64,000 nucleotides of DNA from Bacteroidota bacterium (GCA_016866385.1 VGMU01000002.1:43171-107170), one strand, 5' to 3'. Counted from the stretch's first letter, positions 36,652 through 45,863 are shown. A program made the numbers and translations. Notes: generated by a model from the sequence alone, not told the origin.

Positions 36652-36654
36652 AAT

Positions 36655-36987
36655 CTATTCTAAATCGGTTTCAAAAAGTAAATTTTGGTATGCATTAGTT
36701 AACTCTCTTTTTGTTTTTTCCTCCTTTAACACCGATGCCAATGCTATGCCAGACTTTAGGGTTTGCTTTGCTTTATCCATCAGCTCTTCTTCGCTAAAAA
36801 ACTGAGCGGCAGGGAAATAGGTAGGAAGATAGTTGGGAAAAGTCTTTAGCAAATAGTCAAAAAGATAAGCCGCTTTAGGCTTGTCCAATTCACGATACTC
36901 TAGCGCCAGAGCATAAAAATTGAATGGATTTTCGGGTTCCTCCAACGTAAAAGCCAGTAAGGTGGAGATGCGATCCAAATTGCTCAT
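36655..36987 (-). CDS. Small TPR-like protein
   Basis: About 110 residues of helical repeats: NPFNFYALALEYRELDKPKAAYLFDYLLKTFPNYLPTYFPAAQFF (in pieces) gives one full and one partial tetratricopeptide unit. No signal peptide. Probably a protein-protein adaptor; target unknown. ATG 36987 is used (a TTG precedes it). Convergent with the MDR gene. Confidence 0.75.
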   Translation of the reverse strand: MSNLDRISTLLAFTLEEPENPFNFYALALEYRELDKPKAAYLFDYLLKTFPNYLPTYFPAAQFFSEEELMDKAKQTLKSGIALASVLKEEKTKRELTNAYQNLLFETDLE

Positions 36988-37060
36988 CAATAGTTTTTTT
37001 AATTAAGGATAGCCTGTTATTTTCACGCAAAATAAATCTAAATAACCTAATTCTAAACCA

Positions 37061-37798
37061 ATGAAGATTCTTGTTTGTATCACTCACGTGCCCGATACGA
37101 CTTCTAAGATTCAATTTACTGCCAACAATACCAAGTTGGATACCGCCGGGGTGCAGTTTATCATCGGACCCTACGATGATTATGCTTTGGCCAGGGCTGT
37201 AGAGCTTAGAGATGAGACAGGGGGGACACTCACTGCTGTAAACGTAGGCGAGGCAGAAACAGAGCCCACACTACGCAAGGCATTAGCCATTGGGGCAGAC
37301 GATGCCATTCGTGTCAATTCATTTCCCAAGGACAGTTATTTCGTTGCCAAGCAACTAGCACATATTGCCAAGGAAGGCAGCTACGACCTTATTTTGATGG
37401 GTAGGGAATCTATTGATTTTAATGGAGGAATGGTTCATGGGATGGTTGGAGAGCTACTTGGCATTCCTTCTTTTTCTCCCGTGATGAAATTGGATGTGGA
37501 AGGCAAGCGAGTTTCCATGGCTAGAGAAATAGAAGGGGGAAAGGAATATGTAGAAGCTCAACTCCCTCTTGTTGCAGGCTGTCAAGAACCCATAGCCGAA
37601 TGGAAAATTCCAAATATGCGCGGTATCATGTCGGCAAGAACAAAGCCCTTGACTGTAGTAGAGCCTGTTTCTCAAGAAACACAGGCAGAAGCGGCAAGCT
37701 TTCAATTGCCAGCAGCCAAAGGATCTGTCAAATTAATTGACAAAGATCAGGTGGGAGAATTGGTAAGACTCCTTAAAGTAGAAGCAAAAGTGCTTTGA
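37061..37798 (+). CDS. etfB: Electron transfer flavoprotein, beta subunit
   Basis: 245 residues. MKILVCITHVPDTTSKI at the start, GPYDDYALARAVELRDE, ALAIGADDAIRV and DLILMGRESIDFNGGMVHGMVGELLG are standard EtfB motifs, including the AMP-binding loop. With EtfA it carries electrons from acyl-CoA and other dehydrogenases to ETF:quinone oxidoreductase. etfA follows after 32 bp. Confidence 0.96.
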   Translation: MKILVCITHVPDTTSKIQFTANNTKLDTAGVQFIIGPYDDYALARAVELRDETGGTLTAVNVGEAETEPTLRKALAIGADDAIRVNSFPKDSYFVAKQLAHIAKEGSYDLILMGRESIDFNGGMVHGMVGELLGIPSFSPVMKLDVEGKRVSMAREIEGGKEYVEAQLPLVAGCQEPIAEWKIPNMRGIMSARTKPLTVVEPVSQETQAEAASFQLPAAKGSVKLIDKDQVGELVRLLKVEAKVL

Positions 37799-37830
37799 TT
37801 TTTTTGTAATTTAATCCTAATAGATAACAC

Positions 37831-38796
37831 ATGGCAATCTTAGTATATCTCGAACAAGCAGCTGGAAAAGTAAAATCAACCAGTTTAGAGGCAGTTTCGT
37901 TTGCAAAAGCCCTAGCTCAGAAAACAGGCGAAGGGGAAGTAGTGGCTTTGGCTTTAGGAACTATGGACGCTTCAGAATTGGCAAAAGTAGGAAAAGCCGG
38001 GGCAAGTAAAGTACTCTATGCCTCGGATCCACGACTCACGGAAGGAGTGATCCAAGCCCATGCAAGTGCCACAGCACAAGCCTTTAAGTCTTTGGGAGCC
38101 AAAACCTTGGTTCTCGCCAAATCTTCTTTGGGAGATGCCGTATCCGCTAGATTAGCTATAAAATTGGATGCTGCCTTAGTTTCCAATGTGGTTGAACTAC
38201 CTGATTTATCTTCAGGCTATGTAGTAAAAAGAAGCATTTACACTGGAAAAGCCTTTGCTTTTACTCCTGTAGCCAAGGAAAATAAGATTTTAGCTATCAA
38301 GAAAAACGCCATTGAATTGTCAAAGGAGGGTGTTGATGCTTCCGTTGAATCTTGTAGTGTTTCCCTGACAGATGTTGATTTTGCGAGCAAAATTACCTCT
38401 ACCGAAAGGGCTTCTGGCCAAATTTTATTGCCTGAGGCAGACGTAGTAGTCTCTGGAGGCAGAGGGATGAAAGGTCCTGAAAACTGGGGGATGCTAGAAG
38501 AATTGGCTTCTACACTTGGAGCCGCTACAGGTTGTTCTAAGCCCGTGTCCGATATCGGATGGAGGCCACATCATGAGCACGTCGGGCAAACTGGAGTAAA
38601 AGTGGCTCCTTCCTTATACGTCGCGGTTGGAATTTCGGGAGCGATTCAACATCTTGCAGGAGTCAATTCTTCAAAGTGTATCGTGGTGATCAATAAGGAT
38701 CCAGAAGCACCTTTTTTCAAGGCAGCAGACTATGGAATCGTTGGTGACGCTTTTGAAGTAATTCCAAAGCTGACAGCTGCCTTAAAGGCTCAATAA
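37831..38796 (+). CDS. etfA: Electron transfer flavoprotein, alpha subunit
   Basis: 321 residues. C-terminal FAD domain shows VVSGGRGMKGPENWGMLEELASTLGAATGCSKP (in pieces), GWRPHHEHVGQTGVKVAP, YVAVGISGAIQHLAGVNSSK and INKDPEAPFFKAADYGIVGD, the canonical EtfA signature. The N-terminal domain (MAILVYLEQAAGKVKST) pairs with EtfB. Second gene of the etfBA operon; the BFN-UVR gene follows at 8 bp. Confidence 0.96.
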   Translation: MAILVYLEQAAGKVKSTSLEAVSFAKALAQKTGEGEVVALALGTMDASELAKVGKAGASKVLYASDPRLTEGVIQAHASATAQAFKSLGAKTLVLAKSSLGDAVSARLAIKLDAALVSNVVELPDLSSGYVVKRSIYTGKAFAFTPVAKENKILAIKKNAIELSKEGVDASVESCSVSLTDVDFASKITSTERASGQILLPEADVVVSGGRGMKGPENWGMLEELASTLGAATGCSKPVSDIGWRPHHEHVGQTGVKVAPSLYVAVGISGAIQHLAGVNSSKCIVVINKDPEAPFFKAADYGIVGDAFEVIPKLTAALKAQ

Positions 38797-38804
38797 ATCT
38801 AATC

Positions 38805-39404
38805 GTGGAACAATTGGTAGAACTTGAAATTCTTGGCCTCTCGTCCAATCATTCCCAATCCGGGTCATTTACCCTGGTGATGGGTGAAGTGGGTGGTATT
38901 CGGCGCTTACCCATTGTAATCGGAATGTTTGAAGCCCAAGCCATAGCGATTGAAATCGAGAAGATTGTTCCCAATCGTCCCATGACCCATGATTTATTCA
39001 AATCATTTTCTGATAGTTTTAATTTCCAGGTAGAGAAAGTAGTAATATCTGAAATGAAAGAAGGGGTATTTTACGCAAAAATACACTGCAAGAATACCAG
39101 TACTGTGGTAGAGATTGACAGTCGCCCCTCCGATGCCATAGCCATTGCTGTTCGATTTGGAGCCTCCATTTTCTGCTCTGAAAAAGTCATGTCAGAAGCG
39201 GGAATAGAATTTACAGAAGAGGATGCCGATGAGGAGGTGAAAAAGCCTACCAAATCGGCTTCTCCCAAGGCGTCGGCTTCCAAAGAGAGCTCGCTGAAAG
39301 ATTTCAGCTTAGATAAGTTGAATACGTTGTTAGAAAAGGCTATTGCAAACGAAGATTACGAGAAAGCTGCCAGGATTCGAGACGAAATAAACAAGAGAAA
39401 TTAA
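38805..39404 (+). CDS. Bifunctional nuclease (BFN/DUF151) domain plus UVR motif protein
   Basis: 199 residues from a GTG start. Residues 1-~135 are a DUF151/BFN domain (RRLPIVIGMFEAQAIAIEIE, RPMTHDLFKSF, SRPSDAIAIAVRFGASIF), then an acidic/Ser-Lys linker and a C-terminal UvrB/UvrC-type motif (NTLLEKAIANEDYEKAARIRDEINKR in pieces), which often mediates contact with nucleotide-excision or Clp proteins. The BFN+UVR architecture is common in Bacteroidota. Nuclease activity is known for plant BFN relatives, not tested here. Cotranscribed with etfBA. Confidence 0.9.
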   Translation: MEQLVELEILGLSSNHSQSGSFTLVMGEVGGIRRLPIVIGMFEAQAIAIEIEKIVPNRPMTHDLFKSFSDSFNFQVEKVVISEMKEGVFYAKIHCKNTSTVVEIDSRPSDAIAIAVRFGASIFCSEKVMSEAGIEFTEEDADEEVKKPTKSASPKASASKESSLKDFSLDKLNTLLEKAIANEDYEKAARIRDEINKRN

Positions 39405-39409
39405 CTCCT

Positions 39410-39438
39410 AAACCCTGAAATTTTTTCAGGGTTTTTTT
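39410..39438 (+). terminator. Intrinsic terminator of the etfBA-BFN operon
   Basis: Perfect 10-bp stem AAACCCTGAA/TTCAGGGTTT (39410-39419, 39425-39434), 5-nt loop, T-run to 39438. Confidence 0.92.
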
Positions 39439-39486
39439 CTTGCCAAAGATTGGTCTATTTTTAGCAAGTCGTTTCACCTTCACTCC

Positions 39487-40770
39487 ATGGAATACTTCAG
39501 AGGCACATTCGGAATTCTTGTCATCATACTGTTTGCTTTCCTATTCTCGTCTAACCGCAAACGCATAGATTGGAGGTTAGTTGCTATTGGTATTTCTTTA
39601 CAACTTGTATTTGGAATTTTGATTACTCAAGTAGGATTTGTTAAAGTAGGTTTTCAATTCTTTTCTGAAGGTTTTGTCAAGTTTTTAAGTTTTAGTGAAG
39701 CAGGAGCTAAGTTTATTTTTGGAGACTTAGCAGGAACTAATTTTGGGTTTATTTTTGCTTTTAAGGTGCTCCCTACTATTATTTTCTTCTCTACCGTATC
39801 GGCAGGGCTTTACTACTTAGGAATCTTACAAAAAATAGTATACGTGATCGCTTGGGTAATGGCCCGAACCATGCGACTATCTGGTCCGGAGTCCTTGTCT
39901 GCGGCGGGAAATATTTTTTTAGGACAAACCGAAGCCCCTTTATTGGTTAGGCCATTTATTCCCCAAATGAGTAAATCCGAATTGATGTGTTTGATGACGG
40001 GAGGGATGGCTACCTTGGCTGGTGGGGTACTGGCAGGCTATGTATCTTTTTTGGGTGGAGACAGTCTGGAGGAGCAAAGTAAGTTTGCTGCGTACCTCCT
40101 GGGTGCCAGTATCATGAATGCTCCAGGGGCAATTGTGCTTTCCAAAATCATAATTCCTGAGACTGAAAAAGAAATCAAACAAGACAAGTTGGAAGTCAAC
40201 AAAGATGCCATGGGCGTCAATATCATCGATGCTTTGTCCATTGGTGCAGCAGAAGGACTTAAATTGGCTTTAAATGTGGGGGGCATGCTTTTGGCCTTTA
40301 TTGCCGTCATCGCTGCCCTCAACTATGGACTCAGTGGCCTCATAGGTGAGTATACCGGCTTAAACACTTGGGTACAAAGTTCTACACAAGGTCAGTTTAG
40401 TGCCTTTTCTTTGGAATACATATTTGGTCAAATCTTTAGGGTATTTGCCTGGATCATCGGTGTAGAATGGGCGGATACCCTTCAGGTGGGGAGCCTTTTG
40501 GGACAAAAAACAGTAATCAACGAATTTGTGGCTTACCTAAATCTCTCAGAGATGAAAGAGGCGGCCTCCATCAGCACCAAATCCATTGTGATTGCCACCT
40601 ATGCACTTTGTGGCTTTTCTAATTTTAGTTCCATCGCCATTCAACTTGGTGGTATTTCCATAGTGGCTCCCAATCAACAAGGAAACCTGAGCCGACTAGG
40701 TTTAAGGGCACTTTTGGCAGCTTCTTTGGCCTGCTTGATGACGGCTACGGTGGCTGGAATGCTGTATTAA
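39487..40770 (+). CDS. CNT-family nucleoside transporter (NupC-like)
   Basis: 427 residues, mostly membrane helices. Concentrative nucleoside transporter features: helical N-terminus, GQTEAPLLVRPF (the CNT signature with conserved Gln/Glu), MTGGMATLAGGVLAGYVSFLG, and ALCGFSNFSSIAIQLGGI for the second conserved substrate/cation site. Imports nucleosides with Na+ or H+ through the inner membrane. It ends right beside the repeat element that fills the gap to the convergent M28 gene. Confidence 0.92.
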   Translation: MEYFRGTFGILVIILFAFLFSSNRKRIDWRLVAIGISLQLVFGILITQVGFVKVGFQFFSEGFVKFLSFSEAGAKFIFGDLAGTNFGFIFAFKVLPTIIFFSTVSAGLYYLGILQKIVYVIAWVMARTMRLSGPESLSAAGNIFLGQTEAPLLVRPFIPQMSKSELMCLMTGGMATLAGGVLAGYVSFLGGDSLEEQSKFAAYLLGASIMNAPGAIVLSKIIIPETEKEIKQDKLEVNKDAMGVNIIDALSIGAAEGLKLALNVGGMLLAFIAVIAALNYGLSGLIGEYTGLNTWVQSSTQGQFSAFSLEYIFGQIFRVFAWIIGVEWADTLQVGSLLGQKTVINEFVAYLNLSEMKEAASISTKSIVIATYALCGFSNFSSIAIQLGGISIVAPNQQGNLSRLGLRALLAASLACLMTATVAGMLY

Positions 40771-40773
40771 ATT

Positions 40774-40805
40774 GTACAAAGTACCAAGTACTAAGTACAA
40801 TGTAC
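40774..40805. repeat. Left array of 7-bp GTAC repeats
   Basis: Five GTAC tetramers at exactly 7-bp spacing (40774, 40781, 40788, 40795, 40802), separated by the A-rich triplets AAA, CAA, TAA and AAT. It begins 4 bp after the nucleoside transporter stop. Confidence 0.93.
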
Positions 40806-40924
40806 CCTTCCTTCCGCAGACAGTCACGTTGTATTGTACGAACTTGATACTCTTATTTCTTCTATTAAAGTAGGTAAGCAATAAGTTAGTTGATCTGAAT
40901 AACACTCATCTATGTTAAATTAAA

Positions 40925-40970
40925 AAACCACAAAGACAGATAGATTCATTTCTATTTGTCTTAGTGGTTT
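40925..40970. repeat. Long hairpin in the intergenic element
   Basis: A 20-bp stem (40925-40944 with 40951-40970, two mismatches) and 6-nt loop TTCATT. A wider 9-bp inverted pair, ATCTGAATA (40893-40901) and TATTCAGAT (41011-41019), encloses it symmetrically. Confidence 0.88.
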
Positions 40971-41056
40971 AATCAACTTTCTTGCCCATTTCGGGGGCAG
41001 ACCTTTTACATATTCAGATACTATTTTTACTAGAATTGGAGTCTTAATCTGAATCT

Positions 41057-41088
41057 ATACTTTGTACTTTGTACCTGGTACAGTGTAC
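41057..41088. repeat. Right array of 7-bp GTAC repeats (inverted)
   Basis: ATAC at 41057 then GTAC at 41064, 41071, 41078 and 41085, again 7 bp apart, with triplets TTT, TTT, CTG, AGT. Its reverse complement resembles the left array, so the two flank the 318-bp gap as terminal inverted repeats. It abuts the M28 stop codon at 41089. The remainder of the gap (40806-41056) has no gene I can support. Confidence 0.92.
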
Positions 41089-42549
41089 TTAATTCCCATA
41101 CAACTTCTTACTCGCCTCTTCGTACTTATCACCTGGAATCCATTGTGGTCTTTGAGACCAGTTGGCAATTTTTTGTGTTGCCAAAATATAAGCCTTCCAA
41201 TATCCTTGGGCATACCCTAAATCAAAGCTTTCTACCTCATCTCCAGCTTTATGGTAATACTGATTGATTTGATCGTCGAAAGCCGTGAATCCTAAGGAGA
41301 AAGTAGGGGCTGGGATCCCTTTTCGAGCAAAATTGACATTGTCAGACCTATCGTATAGTCCTTGCTCTGGGGAAGGATCTGATTTGGCTGTAAGTCCAAA
41401 TTCCGCCGCCGCTTCGGAGATCAAAAAGTCTGCATTGGTTCTGCCCAAGCCAATTACCGTGATCAGTGAGGTATCGTTGTACCCGGCGTTATCGATGTTT
41501 AGGTTGTAAACGATTTGATTTAAAGGAACTAAAGGGTTATTGGCAAAATAAGCACTTCCCAAAAGCCCCTTCTCTTCAGCAGTCCAAAGAGCGATAAGAA
41601 TGGAGCGTTTAGATGGATTTTTAGCCAAATAGCGGGCAGCATTGAGCACCGCTACTGTTCCTACCGCATTGTCCCGAGCGCCGTTATAAATCGAATCTCC
41701 CTCTGCATCAGGACTTCCCACACCTACGTGATCGCAGTGTGCTGAAAGAAGTACGTATTCGTTTTTTAATACAGGATCTGAACCCTCTATCCAGGCAACA
41801 ACATTTTTGCCATCTATTTTTCTCGTTACCTTTCCTTCTATGGTCAGTTGTGCCTGACTGACCGTTGATCCGTTTACTTGATTTTTCACATCCTCAATCC
41901 ATAGGTAGGGCAAGGTACTCGCCTGCCCCTGATCTAATCCCAATTGGGATCTATTTAAAAATCCTGCAACCAATTGCCAGGGAACGGAGGGCACATTGAA
42001 GCGTTCAATCAAAGCGATGGCCCCAGCTTCGGAAGCCCGTAAGGCCTTGGCCCTCCCTTCGGAAAAAAGTTGATTGGGGCTAAATTTATTTGGAGCACCT
42101 ACATGAGTCAAAACGATTTTTCCTTTTACCTCTTTGCCTACAAATTCTTCTGCAGAGCCAAAGCCAAGATCCACTATTTCCACAGTCCCTGAAAAGGAAT
42201 TTCCATCCAAAACCAATAGATTTTGGCCTTGTGAAAAAGTAAAATCACCCATCTTTACACTCCCTCGGATTGGGGGAGAAGAAAGGGTAAAAGGAATATC
42301 TTGAAAATATCCATTTGCTCCAGGAAGTGGTTTTGCTCCTGCTTTTTCGAGTTCCTTTGCTATAAAGCTATAGGCCAATTTCATCTCGGCTCGTATAGGG
42401 TCTCTTCCCATCAGAGGATCAGAAGCCAGGTAGGTAAACTGGGCAATGGCTTCTTGAGCTGAAAATTGAGCTTCAATGCTTTGCTTTTGGGCATGAAGTG
42501 AAAGGTTTAAGCTTAAGGCTAAGCCTAAGATTAGGATGGATTTTTTCAT
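41089..42549 (-). CDS. Exported M28 zinc aminopeptidase with PA domain
   Basis: 486 residues with signal peptide MKKSILILGLALSLNLSLHAQ. PA domain about 100-230 (VEIVDLGFGSAEEFVGKEVKGKIVL in pieces), then the M28 catalytic domain: SAHCDHVG (His, Asp), GARDNAVGT (Asp), WTAEEKGLLGS (Glu-Glu), LNIDNAGY (Asp) and YYHKAGDE (His). Complete zinc site, so predicted active. Third M28 enzyme in the window; relatives are bacterial leucyl-type aminopeptidases. Convergent with the nucleoside transporter. Confidence 0.93.
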   Translation of the reverse strand: MKKSILILGLALSLNLSLHAQKQSIEAQFSAQEAIAQFTYLASDPLMGRDPIRAEMKLAYSFIAKELEKAGAKPLPGANGYFQDIPFTLSSPPIRGSVKMGDFTFSQGQNLLVLDGNSFSGTVEIVDLGFGSAEEFVGKEVKGKIVLTHVGAPNKFSPNQLFSEGRAKALRASEAGAIALIERFNVPSVPWQLVAGFLNRSQLGLDQGQASTLPYLWIEDVKNQVNGSTVSQAQLTIEGKVTRKIDGKNVVAWIEGSDPVLKNEYVLLSAHCDHVGVGSPDAEGDSIYNGARDNAVGTVAVLNAARYLAKNPSKRSILIALWTAEEKGLLGSAYFANNPLVPLNQIVYNLNIDNAGYNDTSLITVIGLGRTNADFLISEAAAEFGLTAKSDPSPEQGLYDRSDNVNFARKGIPAPTFSLGFTAFDDQINQYYHKAGDEVESFDLGYAQGYWKAYILATQKIANWSQRPQWIPGDKYEEASKKLYGN

Positions 42550-42570
42550 AAAAGCAATTCAAAAGATTTT

Positions 42571-43302
42571 TTAAAGTAAATCAAATTTTGGGAGCTTTGG
42601 ATCTTCCATGTTGCCGCCCCAACCTAGTATTTCTGAAATTTTTTGAAAATGTAGGGGAGGAGGACAGGTGATTTGAAGGAGTTGTTGGGAAATTGGATGT
42701 ACAAAATCTAGTTTCCAGGCGTGAAGGAGCAAGTTTTGAAGCTGGTAATGGGTTTCAAAATAGGTATTTTGTTTATTGTCTCCATGCTTTTTGTCTCCTA
42801 AAATGTAATGACGGATATGTGCCAAATGCCTTCTGATTTGGTGAGTTCTTCCGGTATGGGGCTCGACCTCCAGCAAACTGTATCTACTAGTAGGGTACCT
42901 TCCTGTTGAATTAAATGGCATTTCTGCCTCTCGAATTACCTGAAATTTACTTTGAGCCACTTGAAGTTTGCCGCTTCTTTCACTTTTCAAGGGATGATCT
43001 ATCACCCCACTTTTTTCAAGTGGAATTCCTCTAGCGATGCAGAGGTACACTTTTTTGACCTTCCTATCCATAAACAATTGCTTTACTTGGGGAAGAATGA
43101 CTTCATTTTTAGCAAAAAGCAAACATCCACTAGTCGCCCTATCCAAGCGGTGAACAGGTGAAACCCAAGATCCTAATTGATCCCGAAGGCGAATCAAAGC
43201 ATTTTCTTCCTCTCCAAAGGCTTGTCTGGTTTTATGTACTAGTAATCCTGCCGGTTTATTGACCACCAGTAAGTGTTCGTCCTCATGAAGAATCTGAAGC
43301 AT
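42571..43302 (-). CDS. truC: tRNA pseudouridine-65 synthase TruC (RluA family)
   Basis: 243 residues. The catalytic motif HRLDRATSG holds the essential Asp; MLQILHEDEHLLVVNKPAGLLVH, STGRYPTSRYSLLEVEPHTGRTHQIRRHLAHIRH (in pieces) and GDKKHGDNKQN match E. coli TruC much more closely than RluC/RluD, and there is no S4 domain, as in TruC. Modifies U65 in tRNA. It lies 36 bp downstream of mnmA, another tRNA modification gene, on the same strand. Confidence 0.9.
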   Translation of the reverse strand: MLQILHEDEHLLVVNKPAGLLVHKTRQAFGEEENALIRLRDQLGSWVSPVHRLDRATSGCLLFAKNEVILPQVKQLFMDRKVKKVYLCIARGIPLEKSGVIDHPLKSERSGKLQVAQSKFQVIREAEMPFNSTGRYPTSRYSLLEVEPHTGRTHQIRRHLAHIRHYILGDKKHGDNKQNTYFETHYQLQNLLLHAWKLDFVHPISQQLLQITCPPPLHFQKISEILGWGGNMEDPKLPKFDLL

Positions 43303-43338
43303 TTTTAAAATGGGATTTAAAACATTTTAAAAAATCAA

Positions 43339-44550
43339 TTATAAAATGGTTCCTGAACCTATGCACTCGCCATTAGTATACCAAGCTACAAATTGACCCG
43401 GAGCAATTCCTTTTTGAGCTTGTTCAAAAACTACGTAGAGATGGTCCTTGCCTTGAATTAGTGTAGCTTTAGTTAAGGGCTGTCTGTAGCGAATTCGAGC
43501 TGAATAGCTTGCAAATTGTCCCGGGTGTAGCTTGAGGTCCTCTCGTATCCAATGTGCCTGATTTCGAGGTACAACTAATCCATATCGATTTAATCCAGGA
43601 TGTTCTTCTCCTAATCCGGTATAGATAATATTTCGTTGGGTATCTGTGTGGATTACAAAAAGAGGTTTACCTGTACCTCCTACCTGCAATCCTTTCCGCT
43701 GTCCTACGGTAAAGTAATGTGCTCCGCGATGGGTAGCGATCTCTTTACCATACTCAGGAAGGTATGCTATTGGCCTGCAAATGAGGTCTAATTGTTCTTG
43801 CGACCATGTTTGGGGTGGAATTCCAGAGGGAATTTGAATATCACGGTAAGCAGATAGCTCATCTGAAATTTGAATTATTTTACCTGTTTTGGGTTTTAGC
43901 TGTTGCTGTAAAAAATCAGGCAAACGAACTTTACCAATAAAACAAAGGCCTTGAGAGTCTTTCTTTTCTGCAGTTACCAGTCCAGCTTGCTTGGCCAAGC
44001 TACGGACTTCAGCTTTTTGGAGGTGTCCAATAGGAAAAAGGGCCTTTGACAATTGTTCTTGAGAGAGTTGACACAAAAAATAACTCTGATCCTTGTTGGT
44101 GTCGGCACCGGCAAGAAGTTGGTAAATGGGAGCACCTTGATGGAGAACTTCTCCTTTTTGACAGTAATGTCCAGTGGCTACAAAATCGGCTTTTAATTTT
44201 AATGCCGCCTGAAGGAAGATATCAAATTTTATTTCCCTATTACAAAGGATATCCGGATTAGGGGTTCGGCCTACGCTGTATTCGGCAAACATGTAGTCTA
44301 CGATGCGCTTTTGGTACTCCTCGCTAAGGTCAATGGCTTGAAAGGGAATTCCGAGTGCTTGAGCTACCAACATGGCATCGGTAGAATCCTCCATCCAAGG
44401 ACACTCGTTGGAAAGGGTTACGGATTCATCGTGCCAGTTTTTCATAAACATGCCGATGACCTCGTAGCCTTGGTCCAGTAATAATTTGGCCGCTACACTG
44501 CTGTCTACTCCTCCAGAAAGGCCGACAACGACTCTAGGTTTTGTTTTCAT
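43339..44550 (-). CDS. mnmA: tRNA-specific 2-thiouridylase MnmA
   Basis: 403 residues. Makes 2-thiouridine at position 34 of Lys, Glu and Gln tRNAs. PP-loop [14 protein letters not shown] near residue 8, insertion MFMKNWHDE, catalytic Cys in [48 protein letters not shown] (in pieces), and the second catalytic Cys in [12 protein letters not shown]-terminal [13 protein letters not shown] is typical. Preceded by a good promoter match. Confidence 0.96.
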   Translation of the reverse strand: MKTKPRVVVGLSGGVDSSVAAKLLLDQGYEVIGMFMKNWHDESVTLSNECPWMEDSTDAMLVAQALGIPFQAIDLSEEYQKRIVDYMFAEYSVGRTPNPDILCNREIKFDIFLQAALKLKADFVATGHYCQKGEVLHQGAPIYQLLAGADTNKDQSYFLCQLSQEQLSKALFPIGHLQKAEVRSLAKQAGLVTAEKKDSQGLCFIGKVRLPDFLQQQLKPKTGKIIQISDELSAYRDIQIPSGIPPQTWSQEQLDLICRPIAYLPEYGKEIATHRGAHYFTVGQRKGLQVGGTGKPLFVIHTDTQRNIIYTGLGEEHPGLNRYGLVVPRNQAHWIREDLKLHPGQFASYSARIRYRQPLTKATLIQGKDHLYVVFEQAQKGIAPGQFVAWYTNGECIGSGTIL

Positions 44551-44621
44551 AGGTAGTGGTTAATGGAGTAAAGGTCCATTAGGAACACTATTTTTCATGT
44601 ACCTTGTTCGCACATGTCCTG

Positions 44622-44654
44622 CAAAGGTACGCAATGACTTCCTGTTTTGAACAA
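44622..44654 (-). promoter_or_regulatory. Promoter of mnmA (TTG - 22 bp - TACCTTTG on the minus strand)
   Basis: CAAAGGTA at 44622-44629 and CAA at 44652-44654 on the plus strand give the Bacteroidota -33/-7 pair in minus orientation, about 72 bp before the mnmA ATG. Confidence 0.55.
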
Positions 44655-44719
44655 TTCAAAATTTCGCATTGTTCTAATCTTATAGGAACACTTAGAAAAA
44701 ACCTATTTTTTTAAAAGAA

Positions 44720-45136
44720 ATGACTATAAAGGAAAGAATTCAGCGGGGTGATTTTTTACCTGAATTACGCTTTGATACGGCTCGAAGTGGAGGACCTGGT
44801 GGGCAGCATGTCAACAAGGTAGAAACGAAGGTGCAGCTCAAATTTGACCTCATGCAGTCACAAGTATTGACAGAGGAGGAAAAATTGACTTTTATTCAAA
44901 AAAATCGAACCAAAATGGATCAATCGGGCATGCTGCATTTGTATAGCCAAGAGACGCGCTCCCAACTTCAAAACAAAGACCTAGTTATTCGAAAGTTTTA
45001 CGAGCTTTTACTGAGTACTTTTCAAAAAAAGAAAATTCGTAAGGCTAGTCGCCCAAGCAAATCCGCTATAGAAAAGCGTCTGAAAGACAAAAAGGCCCAT
45101 TCGGAAAAAAAAGCCAATAGGAGAGGGGAACGGTAA
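44720..45136 (+). CDS. arfB: Peptidyl-tRNA hydrolase ArfB (YaeJ-type ribosome rescue factor)
   Basis: 138 residues. The GGQ motif is in ARSGGPGGQHVNKVETKV (Gly-Gly-Gln about 27-29), followed by the family block EEKLTFIQKNRT. The basic tail (KKKIRKASRPSKSAIEKRLKDKK in pieces) matches the ArfB tail that enters the empty mRNA channel of stalled ribosomes. Too short for RF1/RF2. Divergent from mnmA. Confidence 0.94.
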   Translation: MTIKERIQRGDFLPELRFDTARSGGPGGQHVNKVETKVQLKFDLMQSQVLTEEEKLTFIQKNRTKMDQSGMLHLYSQETRSQLQNKDLVIRKFYELLLSTFQKKKIRKASRPSKSAIEKRLKDKKAHSEKKANRRGER

Positions 45137-45176
45137 ACTTGGTTCTCTTTTTTTAAGGGAATTAATCCATATTCGT

Positions 45177-45863
45177 TTAATTCACCCTGTTTTTTTGCGT
45201 CATGAAGAATAAGGTAAATCCCGAAAGTATCGTGATCAAGCCAAAAAGAGAAAATGCTCGTAGAAGGGTATTATTGAAATTGTCTCTGCCTGCATAATCC
45301 ATGGTGTGGAACATCCAAAGAAAATCAAACCATCTCCAGTCCCTATGCCGCACACGTTCAAAAGCTCCATTTTTGGCATCTATGTACACAGTAAGAGCTT
45401 CAGGGTGGTCAAATCGAATAGCCCAGGCGGGCAAGGGCCTTTCTCTGTATTCGTGATGGGGCCCTGTTTCTGTGAGGTATTCTGCTGAGATTACCTTAAA
45501 ATCACCCTTGACCTGACTTGCCGCAATGGCTTTTGCTTCTTCTTCGGTAATTTCCCCATGCACTTGTCCTGAGAAGGCATCGTATAGTGTAGCTTCATTT
45601 ACCCAATAGTAGGGTTTATGGTTAATAAACCTAAGTTCTACCTGCTCTAAGACCAAATTGGAATCAATTTTAGAAAGCGGTATCAATTGATGGTTTGGAA
45701 TTTTCATTTCATGGGTTTCATGAAATTGATCCCCATGGATTTCATCTATATCTGTCCAAGAAAAATACAATCCGGAAAGAGTCCAAAACAAAAATTGAAT
45801 TCCTATAAACACGCCAAGAAAGCGATGTATTCTACGAATGTAATAGGTATTGTTTTTTCGCAT
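45177..45863 (-). CDS. PepSY-domain membrane protein
   Basis: 228 residues. N-terminal helix YYIRRIHRFLGVFIGIQFLFWTLSGLYFSW is the PepSY-associated TM signature; the PepSY-like part follows (EEAKAIAASQVKGDFKVISAEYL), then VYIDAKNGAFERVRHRDWR and a C-terminal TM with FDFLWMFHTMDYAGRDNFNN. Such proteins are often linked to iron or copper uptake/reductase systems. It is the last gene of the copper block, 103 bp after cusB, so cotranscription is plausible. Confidence 0.86.
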   Translation of the reverse strand: MRKNNTYYIRRIHRFLGVFIGIQFLFWTLSGLYFSWTDIDEIHGDQFHETHEMKIPNHQLIPLSKIDSNLVLEQVELRFINHKPYYWVNEATLYDAFSGQVHGEITEEEAKAIAASQVKGDFKVISAEYLTETGPHHEYRERPLPAWAIRFDHPEALTVYIDAKNGAFERVRHRDWRWFDFLWMFHTMDYAGRDNFNNTLLRAFSLFGLITILSGFTLFFMTQKNRVN

